This document shows, one piece after another, positions 1 through 6,164 of a stretch of DNA of 8,031 bases; the stretch's first letter is position 1, and each line of letters begins with the position of its first letter. The notes beneath the pieces were generated by a model that worked only from the letters and a program-made list of their open reading frames with translations, made no database searches and was not told the DNA's origin. A program made the position numbers and the translations under genes. Origin of the DNA: Ignavibacteriota bacterium (lineage in GTDB: Bacteria > Bacteroidota > Ignavibacteria > UBA10030 > SZUA-254); the NCBI GenBank assembly GCA_016191715.1, contig JACPVN010000457.1, forward strand, positions 1 through 8,031, given 5' to 3'.

Positions 1-371
1 GGGTAAATATTCGATTTCCAAATTGATATCAAACATGTAGAATCCAGCATGTTGTTCTGGTCAGCCATGCTGAAATAGAAAGAATCAATCCAACCCTCAG
101 CCGGAGCAATGAACCATTGACCCCAGACATCTTTATGATAACCGATGAAATTGTTATTGCATGGATATTCTGATTTATTATACCCGAATTCGAGTTCTCC
201 GGTGCAGTTTGTTTGAGTTGAACGTAATGTCTGTCCAGTTACAACGTTCAAAGCGCTTTCTCCCTTTTTCAAAGGGACAATATTATCGTCTGACGTAACG
301 ACCATTCTTTTTTGTGTAATCGAATCAGACACAAAGAAAAGAATCAGGAGAATCGGAAATACATATCGCAT
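1..371 (-). CDS. Exported protein of unknown function, 5' part only (runs off left edge)
   Basis: An open frame of 123 codons starts with ATG at 371 and reads leftwards past the window edge with no stop. The N-terminus (MRYVFPILLILFFVSDSITQ) is a hydrophobic signal peptide, with cleavage likely near residues 18-21. The mature part has three cysteines (56, 71, 113) and a beta-rich stretch at about 88-123 (WFIAPAEGWIDSFYF) that resembles the opening of a secreted beta-sandwich, but I do not recognise the family. The start lies 8 bp after the stop of the preceding beta-propeller gene, so the two are probably translated from one message. An AAGG at 383-386 precedes it. An ATG at 376 is nearer to that site but meets TGA after ten codons, so 371 is preferred. 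The context suggests another T9SS cargo; its C-terminus, which would show this, is outside the window. Confidence 0.78.
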   Translation of the reverse strand, partial: MRYVFPILLILFFVSDSITQKRMVVTSDDNIVPLKKGESALNVVTGQTLRSTQTNCTGELEFGYNKSEYPCNNNFIGYHKDVWGQWFIAPAEGWIDSFYFSMADQNNMLDSTCLISIWKSNIY

Positions 372-379
372 ATCATTTT

Positions 380-2443
380 TTACCTTATGATAAGAAGTTT
401 TTTAGAATCAGAAAATGTTTCTGATTGAAGCCGGTAATAATACACGCCGCTCAGAACTCCCATTGCATCCCACGTTACCGATTTGAACCCTGCATCTTGA
501 ATCTCATCCACTAACGTTGCAACTTCCCTTCCAAGCACATCATACACTTTTAAACTCACTGCACTTTTAACTTTTAACTGATAACTTATAACTGTCACCG
601 GGTTGAACGGATTGGGATAGTTTTGTTCTAACAGAAATTCATTTGGTAATCCAACCCTTTCGTTGTTCTCAACAGATGTAATTTCTGAAAGCGGGCGCCG
701 CCAAACTCCATTGTAATTTGTTCCGGCAAACAAATAATTATTCTTACAGAGTAATGTTGTCACATCGTTGACCATCAGTCCTTCGTTGATGGGGCTCCAC
801 GTCTCCCCGCTATCCTGTGAAAGAAAAATTCCATCACCTGTTGCTACGAAAAGACTCGTGCGGCTTTGAGCAAGCGATCGAATGTTGAAGTTCGTTAAAC
901 CGTTATTTACCGGAATCCATGTTTCACCGTTATCTGTTGTTACATACACGCCGCTTTCATACGTACCTGCAAAGAAATAATTTTCAAACGCTACGATGGA
1001 AGTAGCAGTTTCATTAAAGGGCCAATCCGGAAGTTTGTTCCATAATAATCCCTGGTTCGTTGTCCGGTATAAACCGTCATCAGTCTGTGCGAACAAAATA
1101 TTTCCATGTAAGTACATATACCCAATTTCCCTATTTTCGATTCCACTATCCGTTTCCGCCCACGTGTTGCCATAATCGCTTGAAAAGAACATCCCACCCT
1201 CTGAAGTCGTCGTAAAAAGTTCAGACTCGGATACGACTATAGAGGTTATCTCTATTGGCGCTTTGAGAACAATTGACCAATAGGAATTACTGTAAAGAAA
1301 AAGAGAATACCTTGATGCTATAAAGAAATCATCACCAACGGAAGCCATCGCTTTATAGTTTTCTTCCCATTCACCATTTTCAATAGAACCAAACCACGTA
1401 AATCCATCATTGCGTGTCGAAAACATTGAATAACTATCAGATACCCACATATCCCTTCCTGCCGTCATCATAAAAGTAACTCCAACATTTGTTAAACCAA
1501 CATTCACATTTTCCCAACTCTCTCCCGCATTAGAAGTACGATAAACACCTTGATTTCTTGTTCCGGCATAGAGTACATTTTGATAACGATGTAGTGCCTG
1601 CGAGATTTTTCCTAAGATATCAATTGACATGGTATCCCATGTTACTCCATCATCAAACGAACGGAAAATATTGCCGCCATAAGAATTCATATTCACTGCG
1701 GCGGCAAAAAGAATACCGCCTAACTCTTCAAGACTATTTACATAGCAATTCGACATCGAGGTCGAGTTCGATGTCCATGTAATTCCATTATCGGTTGAAC
1801 GATAAATACTACCAAATTCACCACCTGCAAATATCACTGTATCTTTATTGCAAAATGATTTTATGGAAGAAGGCAATGTTTGAATTGTATCCCAATGAGC
1901 GCCAAAGTCAGTAGAGCGAAGGACACCGAGATTTACTACAACAGCAAATAGTGTATTATCAAACGAGGTAATCTTCATTACTTGTTGAACCATCGTTCCG
2001 GAAAACACCACATTCCAAGAATCTCCTTGATTTTTTGAAAGGTAAATACTTTTACTTGTCGCCGCAAATATTCCTGAGTCGGTAGTACAAAATTCATAAA
2101 TATATTCGTCTTGCAACGACGAATCTACTGAACTCCATGTACTTCCAGCATCGGAAGAAATGAATGCACCGTGTCCAATTGTTCCCGCCATGATTATGGA
2201 ATCTTGAACAAGAAGAGTCTTCACAAATTTGTTCGGTAATCCCATGAACATCCATCGGTCACCCATATTGGTTGTAGAATAGATTCCACTGAATGTTCCG
2301 ACAAACAAGCGTTCAGAATTGGAGCCAAAGCAATTAACTGTTCCTCCACCGGGACCGTTTGTTTGTTGCCACTGTGAAAATACCATATCATTGTTTGATT
2401 GGAAAAGAATTACCATAACTAACATCGAAAATAACAACTTCAT
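380..2443 (-). CDS. Secreted multi-Asp-box beta-propeller protein with T9SS sorting domain
   Basis: 687 residues. A signal peptide covers about residues 1-23 (hydrophobic core LLFSMLVMVILF; cleavage probably before QWQQ). Residues 25-585 hold 12 Asp-box (BNR-type) motifs of the form S/T-x-D/N-x-G-x-x-W, at about 57-64, 96-103, 136-143, 177-184, 216-223, 262-269, 303-310, 343-350, 421-428, 461-468, 502-509 and 542-549. They are spaced roughly 40 residues apart, as in sortilin/Ycf48-like beta-propellers. The double-length gap at 350-421 contains a degenerate blade (LFLYSNSYWSIV). Residues 599-687 are a T9SS type A sorting domain: QNYPNPFNPVT, VYDVLGREVATLVDE, SGVYYYRL and the basic end KKLLIIR. 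In T9SS cargo this domain directs passage through the outer membrane and is usually removed. The ligand or activity is unknown; Asp boxes alone do not show enzymatic function, and no sialidase catalytic set is evident. AAGAAGG lies 8 bp upstream of the ATG. Confidence 0.93.
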   Translation of the reverse strand: MKLLFSMLVMVILFQSNNDMVFSQWQQTNGPGGGTVNCFGSNSERLFVGTFSGIYSTTNMGDRWMFMGLPNKFVKTLLVQDSIIMAGTIGHGAFISSDAGSTWSSVDSSLQDEYIYEFCTTDSGIFAATSKSIYLSKNQGDSWNVVFSGTMVQQVMKITSFDNTLFAVVVNLGVLRSTDFGAHWDTIQTLPSSIKSFCNKDTVIFAGGEFGSIYRSTDNGITWTSNSTSMSNCYVNSLEELGGILFAAAVNMNSYGGNIFRSFDDGVTWDTMSIDILGKISQALHRYQNVLYAGTRNQGVYRTSNAGESWENVNVGLTNVGVTFMMTAGRDMWVSDSYSMFSTRNDGFTWFGSIENGEWEENYKAMASVGDDFFIASRYSLFLYSNSYWSIVLKAPIEITSIVVSESELFTTTSEGGMFFSSDYGNTWAETDSGIENREIGYMYLHGNILFAQTDDGLYRTTNQGLLWNKLPDWPFNETATSIVAFENYFFAGTYESGVYVTTDNGETWIPVNNGLTNFNIRSLAQSRTSLFVATGDGIFLSQDSGETWSPINEGLMVNDVTTLLCKNNYLFAGTNYNGVWRRPLSEITSVENNERVGLPNEFLLEQNYPNPFNPVTVISYQLKVKSAVSLKVYDVLGREVATLVDEIQDAGFKSVTWDAMGVLSGVYYYRLQSETFSDSKKLLIIR
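383..386 (-). promoter_or_regulatory. Weak Shine-Dalgarno (AAGG) for the left-edge gene
   Basis: AAGG is 11 bp before ATG 371 and 6 bp before ATG 376. It sits inside the end of the preceding gene, consistent with coupled translation. The reading frame rules out ATG 376, because that frame stops after ten codons. Confidence 0.45.
463..628. repeat. 166-bp direct repeat, copy 1 (in T9SS tail of the beta-propeller gene)
   Basis: This stretch matches 2584-2749 over 166 bp with four mismatches that I counted: two adjacent changes giving DA instead of ES in the tail, and two changes near 611 and 618. It encodes residues about 605-660 of the beta-propeller protein. The identity falls off sharply on both sides, where only protein-level similarity of the tails remains. 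Confidence 0.93.
564..598. repeat. 7-bp-period segment inside T9SS tail, copy 1
   Basis: Five consecutive 7-bp steps, the first two being cttttaa, then ctgataa, cttataa and a diverged ctgtcac. It is read as VTVISYQLKVKS in the sorting domain. Because the encoded protein segment has an ordinary length for such tails, part of the periodicity could be coincidence of codon choice. Confidence 0.6.
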
Positions 2444-2451
2444 GACTTACA

Positions 2452-2458
2452 CCTTCTT
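2452..2458 (-). promoter_or_regulatory. Shine-Dalgarno for the beta-propeller gene
   Basis: AAGAAGG with an 8-bp spacer to ATG 2443 supports this start. Confidence 0.65.
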
Positions 2459-2500
2459 AAATTTTGAAATAAATGGATTAAATACTTTCGAAAATAATAC

Positions 2501-3325
2501 TTACCTGATGTAGAGCAGTTTCTTTGTTTCAGAATAATAATCGGTTAACAATTTGTAATAATACACTCCACTCGAAAATTCAGTTGCATCCCACGTTACC
2601 GATTTGAACCCTGATTCTTGAATCTCATCCACTAACGTTGCAACTTCCCTTCCAAGCACATCATACACTTTTAAACTCACTGCACTTTTAACTTTTAACT
2701 GATAACTTATAACTGTCACCGGGTTGAACGGGTTGGGGTAGTTTTGTTCAATAGAAAACCGCATCGGCTGTTCATTCCAAAACTCACCGACAGCGTTTGG
2801 AGATTTCGGTCCCCAAGTAAAAATCTTTGCAGTGAAAATATCCGGGTTGTTGATTACAACCGAATCCTGCGCGAACATATTAATTGTTCTTGAATCAAGT
2901 ATAAATTTTGCACTGTCAAAATACAATGAAAGTTCCTTCGACCAGGATAACGAACCGGGAAAGACAGTAACACAAAACCCGACCTTAAACGTATCGGCTT
3001 GCGTCGGGCTATAAGAATTTCGTAAATCTGTAAATATACCCTTTCCCATACATGCGCCTTCGGCAGTACGGATATCCTTAAAAAGGGCATAAGCGTGCAT
3101 GAACGGTTCACATTCAGGGACGGGAGCTATTTCAAATTCTCCCAATTGACTATCAATACAATAGGTTGCTTGCGGATGGATTCCGAAGTAAATCGTATCA
3201 CCTCTTTGTAAAGAATCGGTTGTCACGAACGGCAATGTAAATTGCACATGTCCGATTGCAACACTCCCCAACAACAAGAACATGAAAATGATAAACGACT
3301 GCGTAATAAATCTTCTGAACGACAT
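2501..3325 (-). CDS. Secreted protein of unknown function with T9SS sorting domain
   Basis: 274 residues from ATG at 3325. The N-terminus (MSFRRFITQSFIIFMFLLLG) is a signal peptide with a basic start and long hydrophobic core; cleavage is likely around residue 25. The mature region (about 26-185) is beta-rich with four cysteines (56, 72, 92, 118) that could form two disulfides; I do not recognise its family. Residues 192-274 are a T9SS type A sorting domain: EQNYPNPFNPVT, VYDVLGREVATLVDE, SSGVYYYKL, ending KKLLYIR. ATG 3325 is chosen over TTG 3331 because GAGG at 3332-3335 sits 6 bp before the ATG, whereas it abuts the TTG. It is the first gene after the repeat-filled gap following lptD, and 57 bp separate it from the beta-propeller gene. 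The cargo role is firm; the function of the mature domain is not known. Confidence 0.9.
   Translation of the reverse strand: MSFRRFITQSFIIFMFLLLGSVAIGHVQFTLPFVTTDSLQRGDTIYFGIHPQATYCIDSQLGEFEIAPVPECEPFMHAYALFKDIRTAEGACMGKGIFTDLRNSYSPTQADTFKVGFCVTVFPGSLSWSKELSLYFDSAKFILDSRTINMFAQDSVVINNPDIFTAKIFTWGPKSPNAVGEFWNEQPMRFSIEQNYPNPFNPVTVISYQLKVKSAVSLKVYDVLGREVATLVDEIQESGFKSVTWDATEFSSGVYYYKLLTDYYSETKKLLYIR
2584..2749. repeat. 166-bp direct repeat, copy 2 (in T9SS tail of the 274-residue protein)
   Basis: This is the partner of 463-628, in the same orientation and about 2.1 kb away. It encodes about residues 193-247 of the 274-residue protein. Even silent positions are shared, so the similarity is at DNA level and not just conserved protein. 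Confidence 0.93.
2685..2719. repeat. 7-bp-period segment inside T9SS tail, copy 2
   Basis: Identical to 564-598 base for base and carried within the 166-bp direct repeat. Confidence 0.6.
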
Positions 3326-3331
3326 AGCCAA

Positions 3332-3335
3332 CCTC
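3332..3335 (-). promoter_or_regulatory. Shine-Dalgarno that sets the start of the 274-residue protein
   Basis: GAGG with a 6-bp spacer to ATG 3325. It directly abuts the possible TTG at 3331, which makes the ATG the better start. Confidence 0.6.
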
Positions 3336-3410
3336 GTTGCATGATTATTAAATCAGTGAATTATTTCTGCCGTAGTTTACGAAAACGTTTCTGGAAAATC
3401 AAGTTAATTG

Positions 3411-3466
3411 GTGAGTAGTAAATAGTGATTTGTGAGTTGTGAGTAGGTGTAAGTTGTAGGTTGTAG
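3411..3466. repeat. Degenerate 7-bp tandem repeat, eight steps
   Basis: Read on the plus strand the steps are variants of gtgagtt or gtgagta for five units, one transitional ggtgtaa, then two exact gttgtag. The 7-bp register is kept throughout although the unit sequence drifts. Confidence 0.85.
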
Positions 3467-3470
3467 GAAG

Positions 3471-3498
3471 AAATCAGCAATCAGAAATCAGAAATTTT
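3471..3498. repeat. Degenerate 7-bp tandem repeat (aaatcag type), four steps
   Basis: Units aaatcag, caatcag, aaatcag and a diverged aaatttt, starting 4 bp after the preceding block. Confidence 0.85.
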
Positions 3499-3507
3499 AC
3501 CTCCTTT
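3499..3507 (-). promoter_or_regulatory. Orphan consensus Shine-Dalgarno in the repeat gap
   Basis: AAAGGAGGT, the strongest ribosome-binding-like sequence in the window, lies in the only non-repeat island of the gap. No ATG, GTG or TTG opens a meaningful frame at a usual distance; downstream is the aaatcag-type repeat. It could be chance or a site separated from its gene by repeat insertion. Confidence 0.3.
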
Positions 3508-3532
3508 ATGAGACAAGTAACCATAAAATCAT

Positions 3533-3560
3533 AAGTCCGCAATCCGAAATCCGAAATTAG
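3533..3560. repeat. Degenerate 7-bp tandem repeat (aaatccg type) overlapping the lptD stop
   Basis: Units aagtccg, caatccg, aaatccg and aaattag. The last unit contains the lptD stop codon (3557-3559), so the repeat begins exactly at the end of the gene. The order of variants (first unit diverged, then c-, then a-initial) parallels the aaatcag block at 3471-3498. Confidence 0.85.
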
Positions 3561-6157
3561 TATATGCCGCGGTCGCTTCCTGATTTTGTCACTTTCAAAT
3601 CCTGTAACTGCGATGCTTTCACCCGAATCTCGAACTGATAACTTCGGTATTGTCCGATGGGAGTCCATGAGAAGTTCATTGTCCAGCAATGTAAATCGCG
3701 GGAGATATTCATGCGCGGGTAGACAAATTCCTGATTCACGAAATCGTAGCCGCTCGCCACTGCAAATTTCCATTTCTCCGTCAGGTTGAAATCAAGGTTT
3801 CCGTTGATGCTTGAAGAACGAACGACGCTTGGACTTCTGCTTTCCGAGTAACTCCAATCCAAACTTAATTGCCATGGAATACTGAAATCCGGTTCAGCCA
3901 TGCTATCGTACGAACGGGAACGAACGGGTTGAACACCGGCAGATGAATCACGTTGCGCAGGTTGGCTGCCCGATTTTTTCTTCTCACCTGAAAGCGAAGT
4001 AGAAAACCTGATGTTAAAATTTGTCAGCCGAGCCAAGCGACCGTTTTCGCTCAATTCAAACTTGTTCACACGATTGAATCTTCCGGGGGATGATTCTTCC
4101 AACTTGTAGAAATCGAAGTTCGCTCCTCCGTTAATATCGAACGTTCTGCCGATGCCTGTTCTGAAATTCATTCCGAGATTACTCAGGTTCATGCTGTCGG
4201 CGGTAAAATCATAACTCGCGCCAAGCCCGACATTAAGGAGTTGAATTTTTGTCCCTTCTTTTCCTTCCGCTTCGGGAATCGTTTTCATCTCAAACACATT
4301 ACCGACGTTGAAGTTTGCATACAACCGTTTGTCCTCAGGGTTATCACCATAGACTTGTTTATCATACGCGAACGAAACAGAGGGCGTGAGTGTGTGGCGA
4401 ATTGCAGAAATGCCAAGCGCGTTCGGTTGAAGAATTCCGAAAATACGCGTGTTCAAAGAAAGCCCGGTCGAGAGCGTTCCGATACGCTTCGCCTCTTTTT
4501 TATTCATGTATGAAAGTGAACTATCAGAAGTATCAGCAACCGGAACATCCGTACTGCTGAAATCCCGCGAATCACTGAAGTGAAGCGAAGGCGAAACTGT
4601 AATGTAGCCAAGTTTCGGCGCGATACTGATGCTCATGCTCTGCCCGATTCGTTGTGCGTTGCCGCGTTGAAATTCTTCAACGGCAAGCAACGTATCAACG
4701 CCGTTCATACTTTGTTTAATGTTGTTGACTGAGATTTTCGTTTTCGAACGGGAGTTCGATGCGCTCATGCCGTAATTCAAACCGATTTGTTCGTACCAGT
4801 TCAGGTCGGAGGATTCGTCCCCCGCTTTCTTTCTTCTGAACGGATAACTCGTTCCGTGATTGAAACTGAGTGAAGGCATCGTCTCATACACATCGCCTTT
4901 AATCAAATATTGCTGACGACTGACATTGAGCGTAATGCTGTTCGGCGATTCCCAATGTTTCGAAAGTGTTGCGTTGGAGGAGATGGTTTGCTGAAGCGCT
5001 TCCTGATAATCAATTGTGTTTCGATACGCGTTATCGCTTGCAAACGTGAAATCAACATTCAGGCGTGTTGTCGGGTCAATATCCTGATTGTGATTGATGG
5101 TAGCGCGGTACGATTCTTCTTCCGTTCTGCGCGGGTCATTCTCTTCTCCGGCATGAAGTCGTTTATACTCACCGCTGAACGAGCCTGTGAAATTATATCG
5201 AACATTGTATTGAAAGTTGGAAGCCGCCGCCCATCCGCCCTTCGAGTACAAATCGGTTTGAACTTTCCAATCCATGTAATCATTCATCGCCCAGTAAAAA
5301 CCGAGATGACGGAGGAAGCGACCTCGCGTTCCATCTTCGCCGTACGCCGGTGCGATAATTCCTGAACGCCGTCCGCCCTTGTTCGGAAAAACGGCAAACG
5401 GCAACGCAAACACCGGCACATCAGCAATAAACAAATATACCGGTTCGGCAACAACCTGGTCCTGCATCTTCACTTTCATCTTCGGACTTCCGAAATAATA
5501 GTGCGGTTCCGGCGCGTCGCAAGTCGTGTATCTTCCCTTGGCGACGAACAAAATATCCTTGTCCACTTTTTTGATGTCCTCGCCGTGATAAAATCCTTCG
5601 TCCATCTTCGTGTCGGCGATGTTGATTTTTCCTTTCTTCGTTTGAAAGTTGTACGTCAGCGTTCGACCGTCGTACTGCTCGCCTCCGTCTTTCATCACTG
5701 GCGTGCCGCGGTAACCGCCGTGCAGTGTGTCTGTCGAATCAGCAACTCCTTCCGCACTCAGCATATTCGTCTTCCAATCAATCCCGATTTGTTCCGATTT
5801 CAATTCCATTGTTTGATATTGAATCGAAGAATTTTTATAGAGCGACATTGTCTTGGTAGAAAAATGATAGACAATCGAATCGGCACAAGAATACGCTACA
5901 ACCGTATCAATTCCACCCGACGAAGCAACAGTATCTTTCAACACTGAAGTCGTATCCGTTAGAGTAGAATCAATCCGAACGGTATCTGTCGAAGTGAAAG
6001 GATTATTCAATAGTGCTTCTTGTGCATTTGAAATTCCGATGAACGATAACATCAAAATGAAAAGTAACCTGTAACCTGTAACCCGTAACCCGTAACCGCC
6101 TCCCAACAAGGAAACACTATCGAGTATCAAGTATCTATGTAAAAACGCTATCGCCAT
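3557..6157 (-). CDS. lptD: LPS assembly outer-membrane protein LptD (OstA/Imp)
   Basis: 866 residues from ATG 6157. LptD is the outer-membrane barrel that inserts lipopolysaccharide into the outer leaflet, normally with a plugging lipoprotein LptE. A hydrophobic signal segment (LLFILMLSFIGISNA, 31-45) is likely cut before QEALL. Residues about 90-235 form the LptA/OstA-like periplasmic beta-jellyroll. The hallmark junction follows at 238-273, with EPVYLFIADVPVFALPFAVF, then RRSGIIAP and a closing YG. The rest is barrel, with alternating strands, a low-complexity polar loop (KKKSGSQPAQRDSSAG) and a C-terminal HCW motif at 823-825, which resembles the cysteine-containing segment near the end of other LptD proteins. 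Only three cysteines are present (91, 213, 824). The start is uncertain: the frame is open further upstream into the ROK gene, no Shine-Dalgarno is visible before 6157, and TTG codons at 6109 and 6106 are alternatives. Part of the N-terminus and the stop codon lie in 7-bp repeats. Confidence 0.93.
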   Translation of the reverse strand: MAIAFLHRYLILDSVSLLGGGYGLRVTGYRLLFILMLSFIGISNAQEALLNNPFTSTDTVRIDSTLTDTTSVLKDTVASSGGIDTVVAYSCADSIVYHFSTKTMSLYKNSSIQYQTMELKSEQIGIDWKTNMLSAEGVADSTDTLHGGYRGTPVMKDGGEQYDGRTLTYNFQTKKGKINIADTKMDEGFYHGEDIKKVDKDILFVAKGRYTTCDAPEPHYYFGSPKMKVKMQDQVVAEPVYLFIADVPVFALPFAVFPNKGGRRSGIIAPAYGEDGTRGRFLRHLGFYWAMNDYMDWKVQTDLYSKGGWAAASNFQYNVRYNFTGSFSGEYKRLHAGEENDPRRTEEESYRATINHNQDIDPTTRLNVDFTFASDNAYRNTIDYQEALQQTISSNATLSKHWESPNSITLNVSRQQYLIKGDVYETMPSLSFNHGTSYPFRRKKAGDESSDLNWYEQIGLNYGMSASNSRSKTKISVNNIKQSMNGVDTLLAVEEFQRGNAQRIGQSMSISIAPKLGYITVSPSLHFSDSRDFSSTDVPVADTSDSSLSYMNKKEAKRIGTLSTGLSLNTRIFGILQPNALGISAIRHTLTPSVSFAYDKQVYGDNPEDKRLYANFNVGNVFEMKTIPEAEGKEGTKIQLLNVGLGASYDFTADSMNLSNLGMNFRTGIGRTFDINGGANFDFYKLEESSPGRFNRVNKFELSENGRLARLTNFNIRFSTSLSGEKKKSGSQPAQRDSSAGVQPVRSRSYDSMAEPDFSIPWQLSLDWSYSESRSPSVVRSSSINGNLDFNLTEKWKFAVASGYDFVNQEFVYPRMNISRDLHCWTMNFSWTPIGQYRSYQFEIRVKASQLQDLKVTKSGSDRGIY
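6064..6098. repeat. 7-bp tandem repeat (gtaacc-c/t type) within the lptD signal-sequence coding region
   Basis: Five near-perfect units: two gtaacct, two gtaaccc and a last gtaaccg. On the coding strand it is read as GYGLRVTGYR (residues 21-30), just ahead of the hydrophobic core of the LptD signal peptide. This is the most regular block in the window. Confidence 0.92.
6117..6137. repeat. 7-bp tandem repeat (gtatcaa type) at the ROK/lptD junction
   Basis: Three units, ctatcga, gtatcaa and gtatcta, lying 18 bp from the gtaacc block. If ATG 6157 is the start, it is read as part of residues 7-14 of LptD. Confidence 0.7.
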
Positions 6158-6164
6158 GAGTAAC

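Larger units (their letters stand above)
3326..3556. other. Non-coding gap between lptD and the T9SS cargo genes
   Basis: About 230 bp without a supported gene. The right half (3411-3556) is mostly degenerate 7-bp repeats with one non-repeat island at 3499-3532. The left part (3336-3410) is AT-rich, unique, and is the natural place for a promoter of the T9SS cargo genes, but I see no convincing Bacteroidota-type (TTTG / TAnnTTTG) or sigma-70 pair. No stem-loop followed by a T run was found after the lptD stop. Confidence 0.7.

Noticed and set aside
3329..3331. TTG start for the 274-residue protein
   Set aside because: The GAGG site abuts it with no spacer, while ATG 3325 has a normal 6-bp spacer.
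3360..3400. Small palindrome aaacgttt as a terminator or operator
   Set aside because: Only 8 bp, without a loop, a T run or a second copy; not enough to support a site.
3411..3560. Possible CRISPR array
   Set aside because: Units are 7 bp, directly abutting and without spacers; this is a short tandem repeat.
3474..3773. Minus-strand frame of 99 codons crossing the lptD 3' end
   Set aside because: It overlaps the conserved LptD C-terminus in another frame and continues into repeats; no family resemblance.
4910..5365. Plus-strand frame of 151 codons
   Set aside because: It lies entirely antisense to the conserved part of lptD, has a cysteine/arginine-rich composition typical of shadow frames, and has no recognisable domain.
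5501..5947. Plus-strand frame of 148 codons
   Set aside because: Antisense to the LptD jellyroll domain, arginine-rich, with no motif or convincing ribosome-binding site.
6064..6098. Telomere-like GGTTAC repeats
   Set aside because: Only five units, internal to an operon and one of several unit types with the same period; nothing suggests a chromosome end.
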